From Phragmites australis (taxonomy: Eukaryota > Streptophyta > Magnoliopsida > Poales > Poaceae), in assembly GCF_958298935.1 (NCBI RefSeq), contig NC_084929.1, positions 1,240,001 through 1,304,000 on the forward strand: 64,000 bases of DNA, read 5' to 3'. A program made the position numbers and the translations under genes. Below are positions 21,959 to 32,460 of this stretch, in pieces (the first letter of the stretch is position 1; each line of letters starts with the position of its first letter). The notes below the pieces were generated by a model, which was given only the letters and a program-made list of their open reading frames with translations, was not told the DNA's origin and made no database searches.

Positions 21959-24454
21959 CTATTTGCTGCCCAGGTCGCTGCCGATACGGACAACCTGGGC
22001 AGCGTCTTCGCCCACCTTGACCTCCTTCGTTGGAACGGAAGTGTCGGCGGCGAGTCGGGGTCTGGATGTAGAGGGTCCCGGGCCCCCTGAAGAGCCATCA
22101 GCCTCGGCTTGCGCTGAGACTAAGGCCATATAGGTTTGTTCGGCGCAGGAGACAGCGCCACCGGAGTCAGCGGTTACGGAGATAGAGCCTGCGGGGCCGG
22201 GCATCTTAACCGTAAGGTATGCATAATGCACGGCCATCATGAACTTGGCAAGCGCCGGACGCCCGAGGATGGCGTTGTAGGGGAGAGGGAGCTCTGCGAC
22301 ATCGAAGAGGACGCTCTCCGTACGAAAGTTGTCCCGGCTTCCGAACGTGACAGGCAACTCAACCTGCCCGAGGGGCAGGGAGTGCCCGGGCGTTACTCCA
22401 CAGAAGGGGAGCGACGGCTTCAGGCGTCGGGAAGGCACTTGCAGCTTCTCAAAGGCCTCTTTGGAGAGGAGGTTGAGACCGGCGCCGCCGTCGACCAGCA
22501 CTCTGCCGATTTTAACATTGCAGACAGTGGGAGACACGACCAGAGGCAGTCGCCCCACAGCTGCAGTACTGACGGGGTGGTCGGCCATGCTGAACGTGAT
22601 CGGAGCATCCGACCACCTCAGGGGTCTTGCGGCCTCCTCGCTCGGGGTTGCCGAGCACACTTCGCGCCGCATGACTTTGATGCCACGGCGCGAGCAGGGT
22701 GTGTAGGCGCCTCCGTTGATGAAGGCAACCGTATGCTCGGGCTCCTGGAAGCCGAGCTCGGTATTGTCGGGGATGACCTCGGTATTGCCTCCCCCGCGGG
22801 ATTCGTCGCGCTCCCTCTGGCGCTGCTCTACGAGTCCCTTGACCGTACGGCACTCCGTGAGATCGTGCCATCTGGTCTGGTGTATGGGACACCATTTACC
22901 TGGCTCAGGCCCCGCGGGAGCGGGGACCCTCGCTGGAATAGGGGGCCGACCAGGGGCCGGGGCTCTTGCTGGAGCTGATGCCCTAACCGGCGCTGGGGCC
23001 CTCGCGGGCGCCGAGGCCCTAGGAGGAGCCCGAGCAGGAGTCCTGACGGGGCGCCGATCGGCTTCGGGCCGACGCTCTTGTCGGTGATCGGGCTCTTGCT
23101 GCCTTCCACGAGCGGGGGCTTGAGCTGGCTCAACAGGAGCAGCCTCGCGCTTCCTCCTCTTTTTCTTTTCCCGCCTATCAGAGCGGGAAGAACTTGGTCG
23201 ATCGGAAGTGGGGCGAGGAGCATGCCATGCCCTGGCCTCCGCCGCTTTGGCGCACTTATCGGCCAGTGCGAAAAGTTCCGCAGGGGTCTCGATCTCGTGC
23301 GTGCCTAGCTTCTCGAGCATCCGCTCATCGCGTACGCCCTGCCGAAAGGCAACAATAACAGCATGGGGGGCCACTCGCGGAATAGTGTTGCGAACCTGGC
23401 TGAAACGCTGTATGAATCGACGCAGCGTCTCCCCTTCCTGCTGTTGGACGGCGTGGAGGTCGCACTCCAGCCCGGGACGCGCGAACGTACCCTGAAAGTT
23501 GGCCACAAATTGGTGGCACAAATCGTCCCAGGAGCTGATAGATCCTGGGGGTAAGTTCATAAGCCAGGAGCGGGCGGAACCCCTCAAGGCAACATGAAAG
23601 TAATTTACCATCACCTTTTCGCTGCCTCCGGCCGCTTGGACGGCCGTCGTGTAGATCTGGAGGAACTCGACGGGGTCGATGGACCCGTCGTACTTCTCTG
23701 GCAGCTCGGGGCGGAACTTGGAAGGCCACCTCACCCGACGGAGCTCGGCGGTGAAGGCACGGCAACCGGTGCCGTACCCCGCAGCACGAGCGGGGGTTCT
23801 TGGTGGAGAGGAACGGCGAGCCGGGGATCCCCGGTGGTCGTGGGCCGGGAGAGAGGAAGCCTGGTCCTCTGCCCCAACCCCCTGCCGGGTCTCCCGCTGA
23901 CGCTCGAGAGTGACCCGGGCATCTTCGTGGCCCCTGCGCTCGTCGAGGCGCAAGCGGAGGTCCCGGGCCTCCGACACGTCCGGGGGGATGACGCTCCGCC
24001 TGGAGACCCCCCGGCCCGTGCGGGTGTTGCCTGCTGAGGAGCCGACTCTGGCGGCACCGCGCTGAAAAGTGGCGCGAGGACTCTCGACCTGTACCTGGCG
24101 GCGAGCGGTGCCGACCAAAGCGGCGATGTCTTGCATCCACCGGCCTTCCGGAGTGTTTGGCGTGGCCTGAATGGGAGGGTGCCTGAGGAGGGCTTGCGCT
24201 GCAAGCAAGGCGCTCCCTGGGCTGGCCTCACTAAAAGCGAGCCTGCGCCGGGGCGGCGCCCGACGTGATCCAGAGGCGGGCCTAGCGGCCGGGGCCCTGA
24301 CCATCTGCTGGGGGTCAGAGAGCACGCCGGCAGCGGCGGCGCTGATGGGCCCAGCGCCCTGATCCCCTTGGGCGGGAAAAACCTCTTGGCCGTGGGGCGG
24401 CGTTCCGTTACTGGAAGTGGAGCCGGAACACTGGAGACGATGCCCACCGGCCAT
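21959..24454 (-). CDS. Tat gag-protease polyprotein
   Basis: Start at ATG 24454 (MAGGHR); the frame is open a little further, but no earlier ATG is seen. 831 residues. A long variable Ala/Pro/Arg-rich N-terminus precedes the Retrotrans_gag domain (ELPEKYDGSIDPVEF, WDDLCHQFVANFQG, RFSQVRNTIPR), then basic and Pro/Ala linkers, and a variant knuckle C-x2-H-x4-H-x4-C (CPIHQTRWHDLTEC). The aspartic protease has active site VDGGAGLNLLS and flap-side LPLPYNAILGRPAL. It ends in TAG, after which pol continues in the same frame. A pyrimidine-rich run ending CAG just before the ATG could be a splice acceptor (speculative). Confidence 0.92.
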   Translation of the reverse strand: MAGGHRLQCSGSTSSNGTPPHGQEVFPAQGDQGAGPISAAAAGVLSDPQQMVRAPAARPASGSRRAPPRRRLAFSEASPGSALLAAQALLRHPPIQATPNTPEGRWMQDIAALVGTARRQVQVESPRATFQRGAARVGSSAGNTRTGRGVSRRSVIPPDVSEARDLRLRLDERRGHEDARVTLERQRETRQGVGAEDQASSLPAHDHRGSPARRSSPPRTPARAAGYGTGCRAFTAELRRVRWPSKFRPELPEKYDGSIDPVEFLQIYTTAVQAAGGSEKVMVNYFHVALRGSARSWLMNLPPGSISSWDDLCHQFVANFQGTFARPGLECDLHAVQQQEGETLRRFIQRFSQVRNTIPRVAPHAVIVAFRQGVRDERMLEKLGTHEIETPAELFALADKCAKAAEARAWHAPRPTSDRPSSSRSDRREKKKRRKREAAPVEPAQAPARGRQQEPDHRQERRPEADRRPVRTPARAPPRASAPARAPAPVRASAPARAPAPGRPPIPARVPAPAGPEPGKWCPIHQTRWHDLTECRTVKGLVEQRQRERDESRGGGNTEVIPDNTELGFQEPEHTVAFINGGAYTPCSRRGIKVMRREVCSATPSEEAARPLRWSDAPITFSMADHPVSTAAVGRLPLVVSPTVCNVKIGRVLVDGGAGLNLLSKEAFEKLQVPSRRLKPSLPFCGVTPGHSLPLGQVELPVTFGSRDNFRTESVLFDVAELPLPYNAILGRPALAKFMMAVHYAYLTVKMPGPAGSISVTADSGGAVSCAEQTYMALVSAQAEADGSSGGPGPSTSRPRLAADTSVPTKEVKVGEDAAQVVRIGSDLGSK

Positions 24455-24502
24455 CTTTTCCTGTGGAGAAAAAAGGGAAACAAACAATCTAGGGATATTC
24501 CC

Positions 24503-24520
24503 CCCTACCTGGCGCGCCAG
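24503..24520 (-). other. Primer binding site of the Tat element
   Basis: Next to the 5' LTR, two bases in. The minus strand reads TGGCGCGCCAGGTAGGGG, with TGG pairing to a tRNA CCA end. The tRNA identity is not assigned. Confidence 0.65.
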
Positions 24521-24521
24521 C

Positions 24522-25960
24522 TGTCGGAGAGTGAACTCCTGTCGCAGGGATCCCGAGAGACCCCTTTTTAGAGATTCGGCCGGGGGGATGATCCTAGAAA
24601 AGCTTGCACGGGAAATGAGCGGAAAAGGAAATAAAATGCGATGGCTTGCGGGGACACCGGGTTTTTGGACAGGTTCGGGCCGCGCGGAGGCGTAACACCC
24701 TACTCCTGTATGAGTGTTATATCTATCCTTGAAGGAGATCCTTCAAGGGTATATCTGGATCTCGAGGGAGAGCTGTTTACAAAGAGCAGGAGGCTCTTAT
24801 GTTCTAGCTAGCTGGTTTCTTGATTGTCTTGTGATCGGGGGTGGTGATTTCTTGTTCTTCGACTGACCTCTTGTTTTTCTCTTGTCCTCCTCTTTTTCGT
24901 TGTTCGTCTCTCTGTCCTCTCTAGCGTCCTCCTTCCTTTCCTTTTATAGATGCGCCGACCTCGACATATCCTGAATGGGAAAGAGGGGATGCCAATGCCC
25001 AGGTGCCACGGAGAAAGGCCTAATCATCTCATTTTTGGTGAAGTGACAGGGGCGGTGGAGGAAGGCGGCGCGCATTCGACCACTAGCCGCTGCGGAAGCT
25101 TCGGGGTGCCACAAAAAAAAGGCCCACCGGACAGCCTCAGAGGTGCCCGGTGCGCCCACTCTGTCTTGTTCTCCTGCCAGGGCAGGGTGGCAGGCCGAGT
25201 GCTTCGATTCTGGTAACGTTATCCCGAGGTGCGCAAGTGGAAACGGGACGGGACCCGTGCATTTAATGAACCCACGCCCCCCAGCCAGGGCATGGCCGGG
25301 TCTGACACTGGGGCGTGGGCAGCCGAGAATGTCAGGATGTCAGAATGCCAGGCCACGCGCGCCTATTAAATGCGGCATCGGGCCCTTGACTGGATGACAC
25401 TCTGGCGACGGGGCCCTTTGAGTCTTTGAACGATCTTGCGCGAACCTTCTGGGGACCGAGTCCCCGCGGGCTGCCACGTGCAGCCCCGAGCACCCTCTCC
25501 CGAGCACTTTAGAGGGACCTTCGGGGCACCGAGTCCTCGGGGGCTGCCACGCGCAGCCCCGAGCACCCTCTCCCGAGTACTTGAGTGAGACCTTCGGGGC
25601 ACCGAGTCCTCGCGGGCTGCCACGTGCAGCCCCGAGCACCCTCTCCCGAGCACTTTAGAGGGACCTTCGGGGCACCGAGTCCTCGGGGGCTGCCACGCGC
25701 AGCCCCGAGCACCCTCTCCCGAGTACTTGAGTGAGACCTTCGGGGCACCGAGTCCTCGCGGGCTGCCACGTGCAGCCCCGAGCACCCTCTCCCGAGTACT
25801 TGAGTGAGACCTTCGGGGCACCGAGTCCTCGCGGGCTGCCACGTGCAGCCCCGAGCACCCTCTCCCGAGTCTCTGCTTTTACCTTGCAGGGTGGTGATAT
25901 GTGGTGGGCGGCCGGTTTGGCCTCGGGACTTAGGGACCCCTGGTTCTAAATACACCGACA
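24522..25960 (-). repeat. 5' LTR of the intact Tat element
   Basis: 1439 bp, same length as the 3' LTR. Offset 12,798, so the 73-bp array lies at 25445-25882 and the TATA box at 24939-24948. This copy should drive the genomic RNA on the minus strand. Confidence 0.93.
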
Positions 25961-26960
25961 GTGCGGTCCGCAAGTTACCCCGAATCTCCTGCACTTGCCT
26001 TTCTGCATCCCTTAAGACCTCTGGGCCAAACACTTGGCTCTCTCCGGTTTGATTCCAGAATACTGGGGTCCTGCACTTTCTTCCGTATAGCGCCTCAAAA
26101 GGGGCCATCTTCAGGCTGGCTTGGTAACTATTATTATATGAGAACTCTGCATAAGGGAGGTTCTTATCCCAACTCTTTCCGTTCTTTAAGGCACATGCTC
26201 TCAGCATATCCTCTAGAATCTGGTTGGTTCTTTCCGTCTGCCCATCGGTCTGCGGGTGGTAAGCAGAGCTAAAGTTCAATCTGGTGTCCATAGACTCATG
26301 CAGTCGTTGCCAAAATCGTGATGTGAACTGGGTACCACGATTAGATACTATCCTCTTGGGTACTCCATGCAAACAGTCCCTTGTATGTCTCCTTGACTGG
26401 TATAAAGTGAGTGACTTTTGTTAGCCGATCTACTATGACCATATAGAATCATAACTGGATTGGGTTCGGGGTAATCCCACTATAAAATTCATGCCGATTT
26501 CTTCCCATTTCCACTCAGGTACTCTTAATGGTTGGAGTAATCCGGCAGGTCTCTGATGTTCAGCTTTGACTCGCTGGTAGGTGTCACACAGGGCCACATA
26601 TTCTGCTACTTCACGTTTCATTCTGTACCACCAATATTGATCCTTGAGATCCTGGTACATCTTAGTGCTTCCCGGGTGAATGGAATAAGCTGAGTCATGG
26701 GCTTCTCTTAGAATTGTTTCTCGAATAGTTTTGACATTCGGAACACATATCCTTTTCTTGTACCACACCACTCCCTGCTCATCTTCCGTGAATCCTGGGG
26801 CCTTGTCCATTTTAATGAGATGTTTGATCTCCAAAATTTTCTCGTCTTCCTGTTGGCCTTTTTGTATATCCTGCTCTAGTGTAGAATCCACTTCCATCAC
26901 AACTGCTTCTGTATTGGACACAATGCCCAAGTTAAGCTTTTCAACTCGCTACACAATCCA
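25961..26960 (-). pseudogene. Tekay Y integrase, zinc finger and core, unit 1
   Basis: Continues the gene interrupted at 11723. Two frames: 26433-26930 (zinc finger and first part of the core) and 25961-26372 (rest of the core). Three key residues are lost relative to the X copy: the last zinc Cys (CDTC to CDTY), the first catalytic Asp (MDFIVG to MNFIVG) and the second (SDRGTQF to SNRGTQF); QTERTN keeps the Glu. A 1-bp deletion near 26440 and a deletion of about 40 bp near 26373 break the frame. Inactive. Confidence 0.92.
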
Positions 26961-26962
26961 GG

Positions 26963-27352
26963 CTATCTTTCCCGCAGGGTCATCATACTGACATAAGCCT
27001 TTCTGCTCAGGGCATCTACCACCACATTTGCCTTTCCTGGATGATAGTTGATTCCCAAGTTGTAATCCTTGATAAGTTCCAACCATCTACGCTGTCTAAG
27101 GTTGAGGTCAGGTTGGGTGAAGATATACTTCAGACTTTTATGATCTGAGAAGATCTCGCACCTCTGCCCGATTAGGTAGTGTCTCCAAATCTTGAGTGCA
27201 TGAACTACAGCTGCTAGCTCCAAATCCTGGGTAGGGTAATTCTCCTCGTGCTTCCTCAATTGCCTTGAAGCATAGGCTGTCACGTGGCCTTCTTGCATTA
27301 GCACACACCCTAACCCTTGGCACGAGGCATCGCAGTACACCGAGAACGGCTT
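26963..27352 (-). pseudogene. Tekay Y RNase H, unit 1
   Basis: RNase H with CDASCQG, DLELAAV, FSDHKSL and [10 protein letters not shown], so the four acidic residues are kept. It is separated from RT by an in-frame TAG at 27353 (likely from CAG), and followed by another stop and a frameshift before the integrase. Confidence 0.9.
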
Positions 27353-28756
27353 CTAGGTGTCAGGCATAATTAACACTAGAGCAGTGGTTAGCCTCTTCTT
27401 TAGTTCATTGAAGCTGGCCTCCCGTGCAGTGGTCCATTTGAATTCCTTTCCTTTCTCCAACAACTCCGTCATTGGTTTAGCGATCTTGGAGAAGCCTTCT
27501 ATAAAGCGACGATAGTATCCCGCCAAACCCAAAAAACTCCGAATGTTTGAGACAGTCTGCGGTGGCTTCCAATTTAGAACCTCCTTTACCTTACTAGGGT
27601 CCACAGATACTCCTCCTGCCGAGATGATATGTCCCAAAAAGGATACTTCTATCAACCAAAACTCACACTTACTCATCTTGGCACATAACTGATTCTCCCT
27701 GAGTTTCTGCAGGACCATTCTCAAGTGCTCCTCATGTTCTTCCTCGTTCTTCGAGAAGACCAGGATATCATCGATGAACACTACTACAAACTTGTCTAGA
27801 TAATCCATGAAAACCTTGTTCATGAGATACATGAAGTATGCTGGGGCGTTGGTCAATCCAAACGACATCACCGTAAACTCGTGCAGACCATATCGGGTGA
27901 CAAAGGCGATTTTAGGAATATCTGATGCTCGGATCTTTAGTTGATGGTACCCCGACCGCAGATCAATCTTGGAGAAGACACATGCTCCTTTTAACTGATC
28001 AAACAAATCCTCAATACGAGGCAAGGGGTACTTATTCTTAATAGTCACCTCATTAAGTGCACGATAATCAATGCACATTCTTTGGGTTCCATCCTTCTTT
28101 GGCACAAAGATAACCGGGGCTCCCCAGGGTGAAGTATTGGGACGAATAAACCCCTTATCTAATAGCTCTTGGATTTGCTCCTTGAGCTCGGCCAATTGAT
28201 TGGCATCCATACGGTATGGCCTTTTATATATAGGAGCGGTGGCAGGTACTAATTCAATAACAAACTCGATGTCTCGATCTGGCGGCATACCTGGCAGTTC
28301 CTCAGGAAAGACGTCCGGAAATTCATTAACTATCCTGACTTCTTCCACCGCCTTGGCTTGGTTGATCTTTACATTTCCTCCAGGTTCCGTTGTGGCCTTG
28401 AACTCCACCTTGGTGCCACATGTGTGTGTTAACTGAACTGTCTTGGTGGCATATCCTATTACTCCATTGAACTTGGCCAGCCAATCCATCCCCAAAATGA
28501 TGTCTATCCCTTTTGATTCCAGGACGCTAAGGTTCACAGGAAACTCTACCCCTTCTATGGCCAGGCTTATCTTAGGGCACACATGTCTCGATTCCATTTC
28601 TCCTCCTAGAGAACTAACTAACAATCGGCTTTTCATTACGGCTATCGGCAGATTGTGTTTTTCTACGAACTTAGTTGAAACAAAAGAGTGTGTGGCTCCA
28701 GAATCGAATAAAACTGTAGCAGGGTGGGAGTTAGCGGGAAACATACCAAGCACCAC
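27353..28756 (-). pseudogene. Tekay Y protease and reverse transcriptase, unit 1
   Basis: 467 open codons. Protease DSGATHSF, then [57 protein letters not shown] and [11 protein letters not shown] with the catalytic DD. It matches Tekay/Del chromoviruses and ends in the TAG before RNase H. Confidence 0.93.
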
Positions 28757-29176
28757 ATCTGGGGAGTCTTGAGCATCCTCCGCAGTGACGTGGTTGACTC
28801 GCCCACTTATGAAGTTCTGACGAGGCTACTGCTGTGGCTGACCTCCGGTGCGATTCTGCTGTTGTTGGTTGGCTTGACCTTGCTGGTTTTTGGGGCACCT
28901 ATTAGCGAGATTCCCAAAGTTCCCACAACTGAAGCATGGGCCGATAGTACTGGTTCCCTGGCCAGTGCGGCCCTGCTACTGCTGATTCTGGTTCACCGGG
29001 CGTGAGGCCTGACTGGTTGAGCGTTGCTGCTGCTGGAACTGCTGCCTTGGCTGATTGAAGGTCCCTGCAGCCTGGTTAGGTGCTCTCTATTGCTGGTTCT
29101 GGCCAGACTGACGGTGCACCTGTCCTGGAGGGGGTGGGTTGAAGCGGGAACGGACGTTGCTGCCCCAAGACTGCCC
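28757..29176 (-). pseudogene. Tekay Y gag C-terminus with defective zinc knuckle, unit 1
   Basis: No long frame, but the minus strand keeps a Gln-rich linker and a knuckle CFSCGNFGNLANRC near 28892-28933, where the conserved His is Asn. Stops lie on both sides, including in a CAG-rich run. Confidence 0.8.
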
Positions 29177-29986
29177 CTACATCATCCTCTTGCGTTCTTC
29201 GCCCATATTATGTTTCTTCTTTTCCAGAATGAATGCTCTATCAACCAGCTTCTGAAAGCTTGAGTACTCAATGGTCGAGAGGGAGTAATTGAGTCCATAG
29301 TTCAGACCCTCCAAAAAGCAGTCTTGTTTCTTCTCGTCCGTGTCCACATCTCCAGGAGCATAGCGAGACAGCTGCGTGAACTTGGTGAGGTACTCACGCA
29401 CCGACATGGGGCCTTGCTTTAATGCTAAGAACTCCCTACGTTTCAGCTTCACTTCACCTTCTGGCACATGTGCTTCCTGAAACTGTCATTGAATTCCCTC
29501 CAGATAATCTCCTGAGGGTCATCGTGGGCAGCTGTGTACGCCGTCCACCATTCCGACGTGGGTCCCACGAGCTGGTGTGAAGTGAAGAGGACTCTCTCTC
29601 TGCCGGTGCACTGGGATATTTGCAGCTTGCTCTCGATTGTCTTGAGCCAATCATCTGCATCCATCGGCTCGACTGCTTGCGCGAAGATGGGTGGTTTGGT
29701 GCTCAGAATTCCTTCAACTTGTTTTGCGGCTGCATCTGCGGTGGCGGTGGCGGTGCCTGATGAGCTGGGGGCGCCTGTTGGAGTCTCGCCACTGTTTGTG
29801 CCAATCCCTGTAGGATCTGAGTCTGTACAGCCATCATTTGCATCGGATCCACCACATTTCGATTGGTCCGCCTGTTCCAGGAGGGGAACGTGTCAGGTTA
29901 CCATCCTGGGGGTGAGCATTTGGGTTGTTGCCTTCGGTGTTGTTTCGGTTGGTGCCAGCATCGTTCGTGTTCCTCATGTTCACCAT
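29177..29986 (-). pseudogene. Tekay Y gag, unit 1, frameshifted
   Basis: Same gene as 41742-42554 (MVNMRN start; ADDWLKTIESKLQ, PTSEWWTAYT, VREYLTKFTQLSRYAPG), but three 1-bp deletions (near 29469, 29707 and 29894) break it. All three shorten two- or three-base runs, so consensus errors cannot be excluded. Confidence 0.88.
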
Positions 29987-30231
29987 CTAGCGGTTGCAAG
30001 AATATACTATTGAGCTCGAGAATAGGGCAAGGACAAATGAAGAATTAATGAAGACTCAAAAACTGATTCATTGATTGATGATTGATAGGGGATACAATTG
30101 TGAAAGACATCACATCGACACTAACTAAGCAAACCTAACACCCAGCTCAAAGCAAAGAAATCAAGCAAACATTACACTAAGAAACGACTCTAAACGATGC
30201 TGACTATTATTGGGGAAACTGCTACTTAAGA
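29987..30231 (-). other. Tekay Y 5' leader, cut at the junction to PIF1 (unit 1)
   Basis: AT-rich leader upstream of gag. It stops where helicase sequence begins (around 30232). Neither a primer site nor the 5' LTR of Y is present, so Q is a fragment and not a complete insertion. Confidence 0.6.
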
Positions 30232-30931
30232 GCTATCGCCACCCTCTGACAGGTCTACATCAGCGGACTACATGAGCGCATGTGCTATCCTCTCAACTAA
30301 GAATGAGCATGTAGATGAGCTGAATGCAATAATGATCAATAGATTTCCAGGCAAGGAGACAGTATACTACAGCTTTGATTCCGTCGACGATGACTCATGA
30401 AACAACTATCCGATTGACTTTCTGAACTCAATCACAACAAATGGATTGCTGCCACATTTGCTTAAACTCAAAAGCAATTGTCCAGTTATCCTGCTTCGGA
30501 ATCTTGATCCTCACAACGGTCTATGCAACGGAACAAGGCTAATGGTTAGAGCCTACCAACGTAATACCATTGATGCAGAGATTGTTGGCGGCCAACATAC
30601 TGGAAAGAGGGTGTTCATTCCTAGGATCCCTTTGTCCCCCTCAGAGGACATTTCACTTCCTTTCAGATTCAAGAGGAAACAATTTCTAATCCGCCTTAGC
30701 TTTACAATGACTATAAACAAAGCTCAAGGACAAACCATTTCTAATGTTGGTATTTATCTACCTGAGCCTGTGTTTTCTCATGGACAACTGTATGTTGCAT
30801 TATCGAGGGGTGTATCACGGCAGTCGACACGGATTTTGGCTAAGCCAAATAAAGATATAGATGCCATGGGGAGAAGCACTAAGAACATTGTGTACATGGA
30901 TGTATTGGAATGGTGTTCCTCGGTTTCATGA
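30232..30931 (+). pseudogene. Helitron PIF1-like helicase, C-terminal fragment (P copy 2)
   Basis: Starts about 85 bp further upstream than copy 1, with STSADYMSACAILSTKNEHV before DELNAIM. It has the same in-frame TGA and the same motifs V and VI. It differs from copy 1 at several sites and matches copy 3. Confidence 0.88.
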
Positions 30932-32460
30932 TAGCGTATTGTGTTACGTAATTCTTTCTTCGTGAATACAATACACATGTTATGAAGTTAAATAATTTGC
31001 TTACACATTGTTTTATTTTTAGATACGTGGCTTTCATTAAATGTAATGGATGTGGAGTACATCTACGTGCGTGTATAAAAGTTACACGTACGTGTCACAC
31101 GTAAACTAAACGACACTATGACTGTATGGCTTTTGCTAGTGGACACTAAAATCTCTGTCTTTAGGAGAAGACACTCCTAAGAAGTTGATATTTGTCGGAA
31201 GATACCACACAAGTTAAAATATTCACTTTCGGTTGTGGAGGAGAGAGAAAAATAGTGAAATGTCTATTTTGCCCATATGGATGTGGGGTCCACTTGGCAG
31301 TGTTGCATCCGATGATGTCCCATCTCATGAAAAAAATGTTATGAGATGCGATAAAATGTTGGAACCAAAAGAAAAAAAAATTGTGTTCATAGGGGGGAAT
31401 TGTTCCATGTACAGAAATCGAATATTCTAGTCGGAGCAGCAGAGCATGTATGTGGCTACGGGAAGAAAATTCTATGGAGCAGTGCTCCACCTGCCTCCTC
31501 CTGCAGCACTGCTTGGATTCAGGACACGTGTCCAAGCGCGTGGATCTCAAAGCCATGCGAGCCAAGCCTCAAAGAGTTGATTCCGTCAGCCTGCAGGAAA
31601 GAGCCCGCATGTCGTTCTGAGCTGCGATCAGCCTGGTGACGATCACGCGCGCATTCAAAGAACTGCAGACCTGGCCGCGATCCCGTCATCAAGCAAGCAC
31701 GCGCGATGATCAGCCTAGCGGCGATTCATTCCAAGCCTGTGGACGTGCCCACGACCCTGTCATCAAGCAAACATGCAATTGTAATTTTTCGATTAATTTA
31801 GATGCTCCAGCTTGGCTATCTGTACTGAACCAGAAATTTTATCTGTTATTCATCATTTGTCAGACAACTGTTATTCACCATCAGCTTGGGCTATTATACT
31901 ATTCATCCGTTATTCATCGTCAGCTTGGGCTATTGTACTATTCATCTGTTATTCATCAAACCAGAAATTTAGTCAAAGAATCTGTTATTCATCTGCACTA
32001 TTGTACTTGAAAGGCCACTGTTGAGTTGCATCATCTGTCAGACTAAGATTGTTCCCAGATTTGTTCTGAATCAAAACTAGTGGTGTTCTGCAACAAAAAC
32101 TGCTATTGCTGTTTTTCAACTCAAAGCGAAAGGCAAAGAACGGAGAGAACAAAATATCAAACGGGTAAAGTGTGCGAATGAAATAATAACTAGACTGAGA
32201 GAACTTTGATCATATTTTATTTTATTTTATTGTAGCTACCTATTCCTGCTTGTTTGCAACGAGAACCAATCTTTCCGACAGATGTATCATCAATGTGAAA
32301 AATGCTTGCAATAGTTGTGTTTGTACTTACTGATGATAACATATACAGATCTCTCTCTCTTTTCTGTTGCATAGATTCAAATCACAAAATTTTCAGAGTG
32401 TCAAATTCAGAACTCTCTTAGACTCGAAGTACGAAGAAGGCGAGCTCTTGATGACGGTGG
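30932..32460. other. Helitron tail and flank, P copy 2; terminus deleted
   Basis: As in copy 1, but the 17 bases containing the CTAG terminus are replaced by two (at about 31101). The 39-bp repeat is present near 31869. No gene seen. Confidence 0.55.

Larger units (their letters stand above)
11724..25960 (-). mobile_element. Intact Tat-lineage Ty3/gypsy retrotransposon, 14.2 kb, TSD GTGCG
   Basis: Bounded by two 1439-bp LTRs and a perfect 5-bp TSD, inserted into the integrase gene of Tekay Y in unit 1 only. Minus-strand order: 5' LTR (24522-25960), primer site, gag-protease, TAG, pol with RT, RNase H, a second archaeal-type RNase H and integrase, a long noncoding stretch, then the extra ORF on the opposite strand, polypurine tract and 3' LTR. 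Pol with a second RNase H and an antisense extra ORF are hallmarks of Tat elements (RIRE2/Grande/Retand group). I saw one LTR difference (T at 11961, A at the matching base in the other LTR), which points to a very recent insertion. All coding blocks are open. Confidence 0.93.
3490..30313. repeat. Tandem unit 1 of the ~12.57-kb array (P1-Q1, with Tat insertion)
   Basis: Order: PIF1 C-terminal part, flank, complete Tekay LTR, 458-bp integrase fragment, truncated Tekay LTR, then pol, gag and leader of Tekay Y. Removing the Tat element and one TSD copy (14,242 bp) leaves about 12,582 bp, against 12,568 bp for unit 2. The difference comes from a few small indels, mainly the 15 bp at the Helitron end. 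Structure, junctions and inactivating mutations match unit 2. Confidence 0.93.

Noticed and set aside
22136..22978. 280-codon plus-strand frame inside gag-protease
   Set aside because: Antisense to a clear gag-protease gene; GC-rich and without recognisable motifs.
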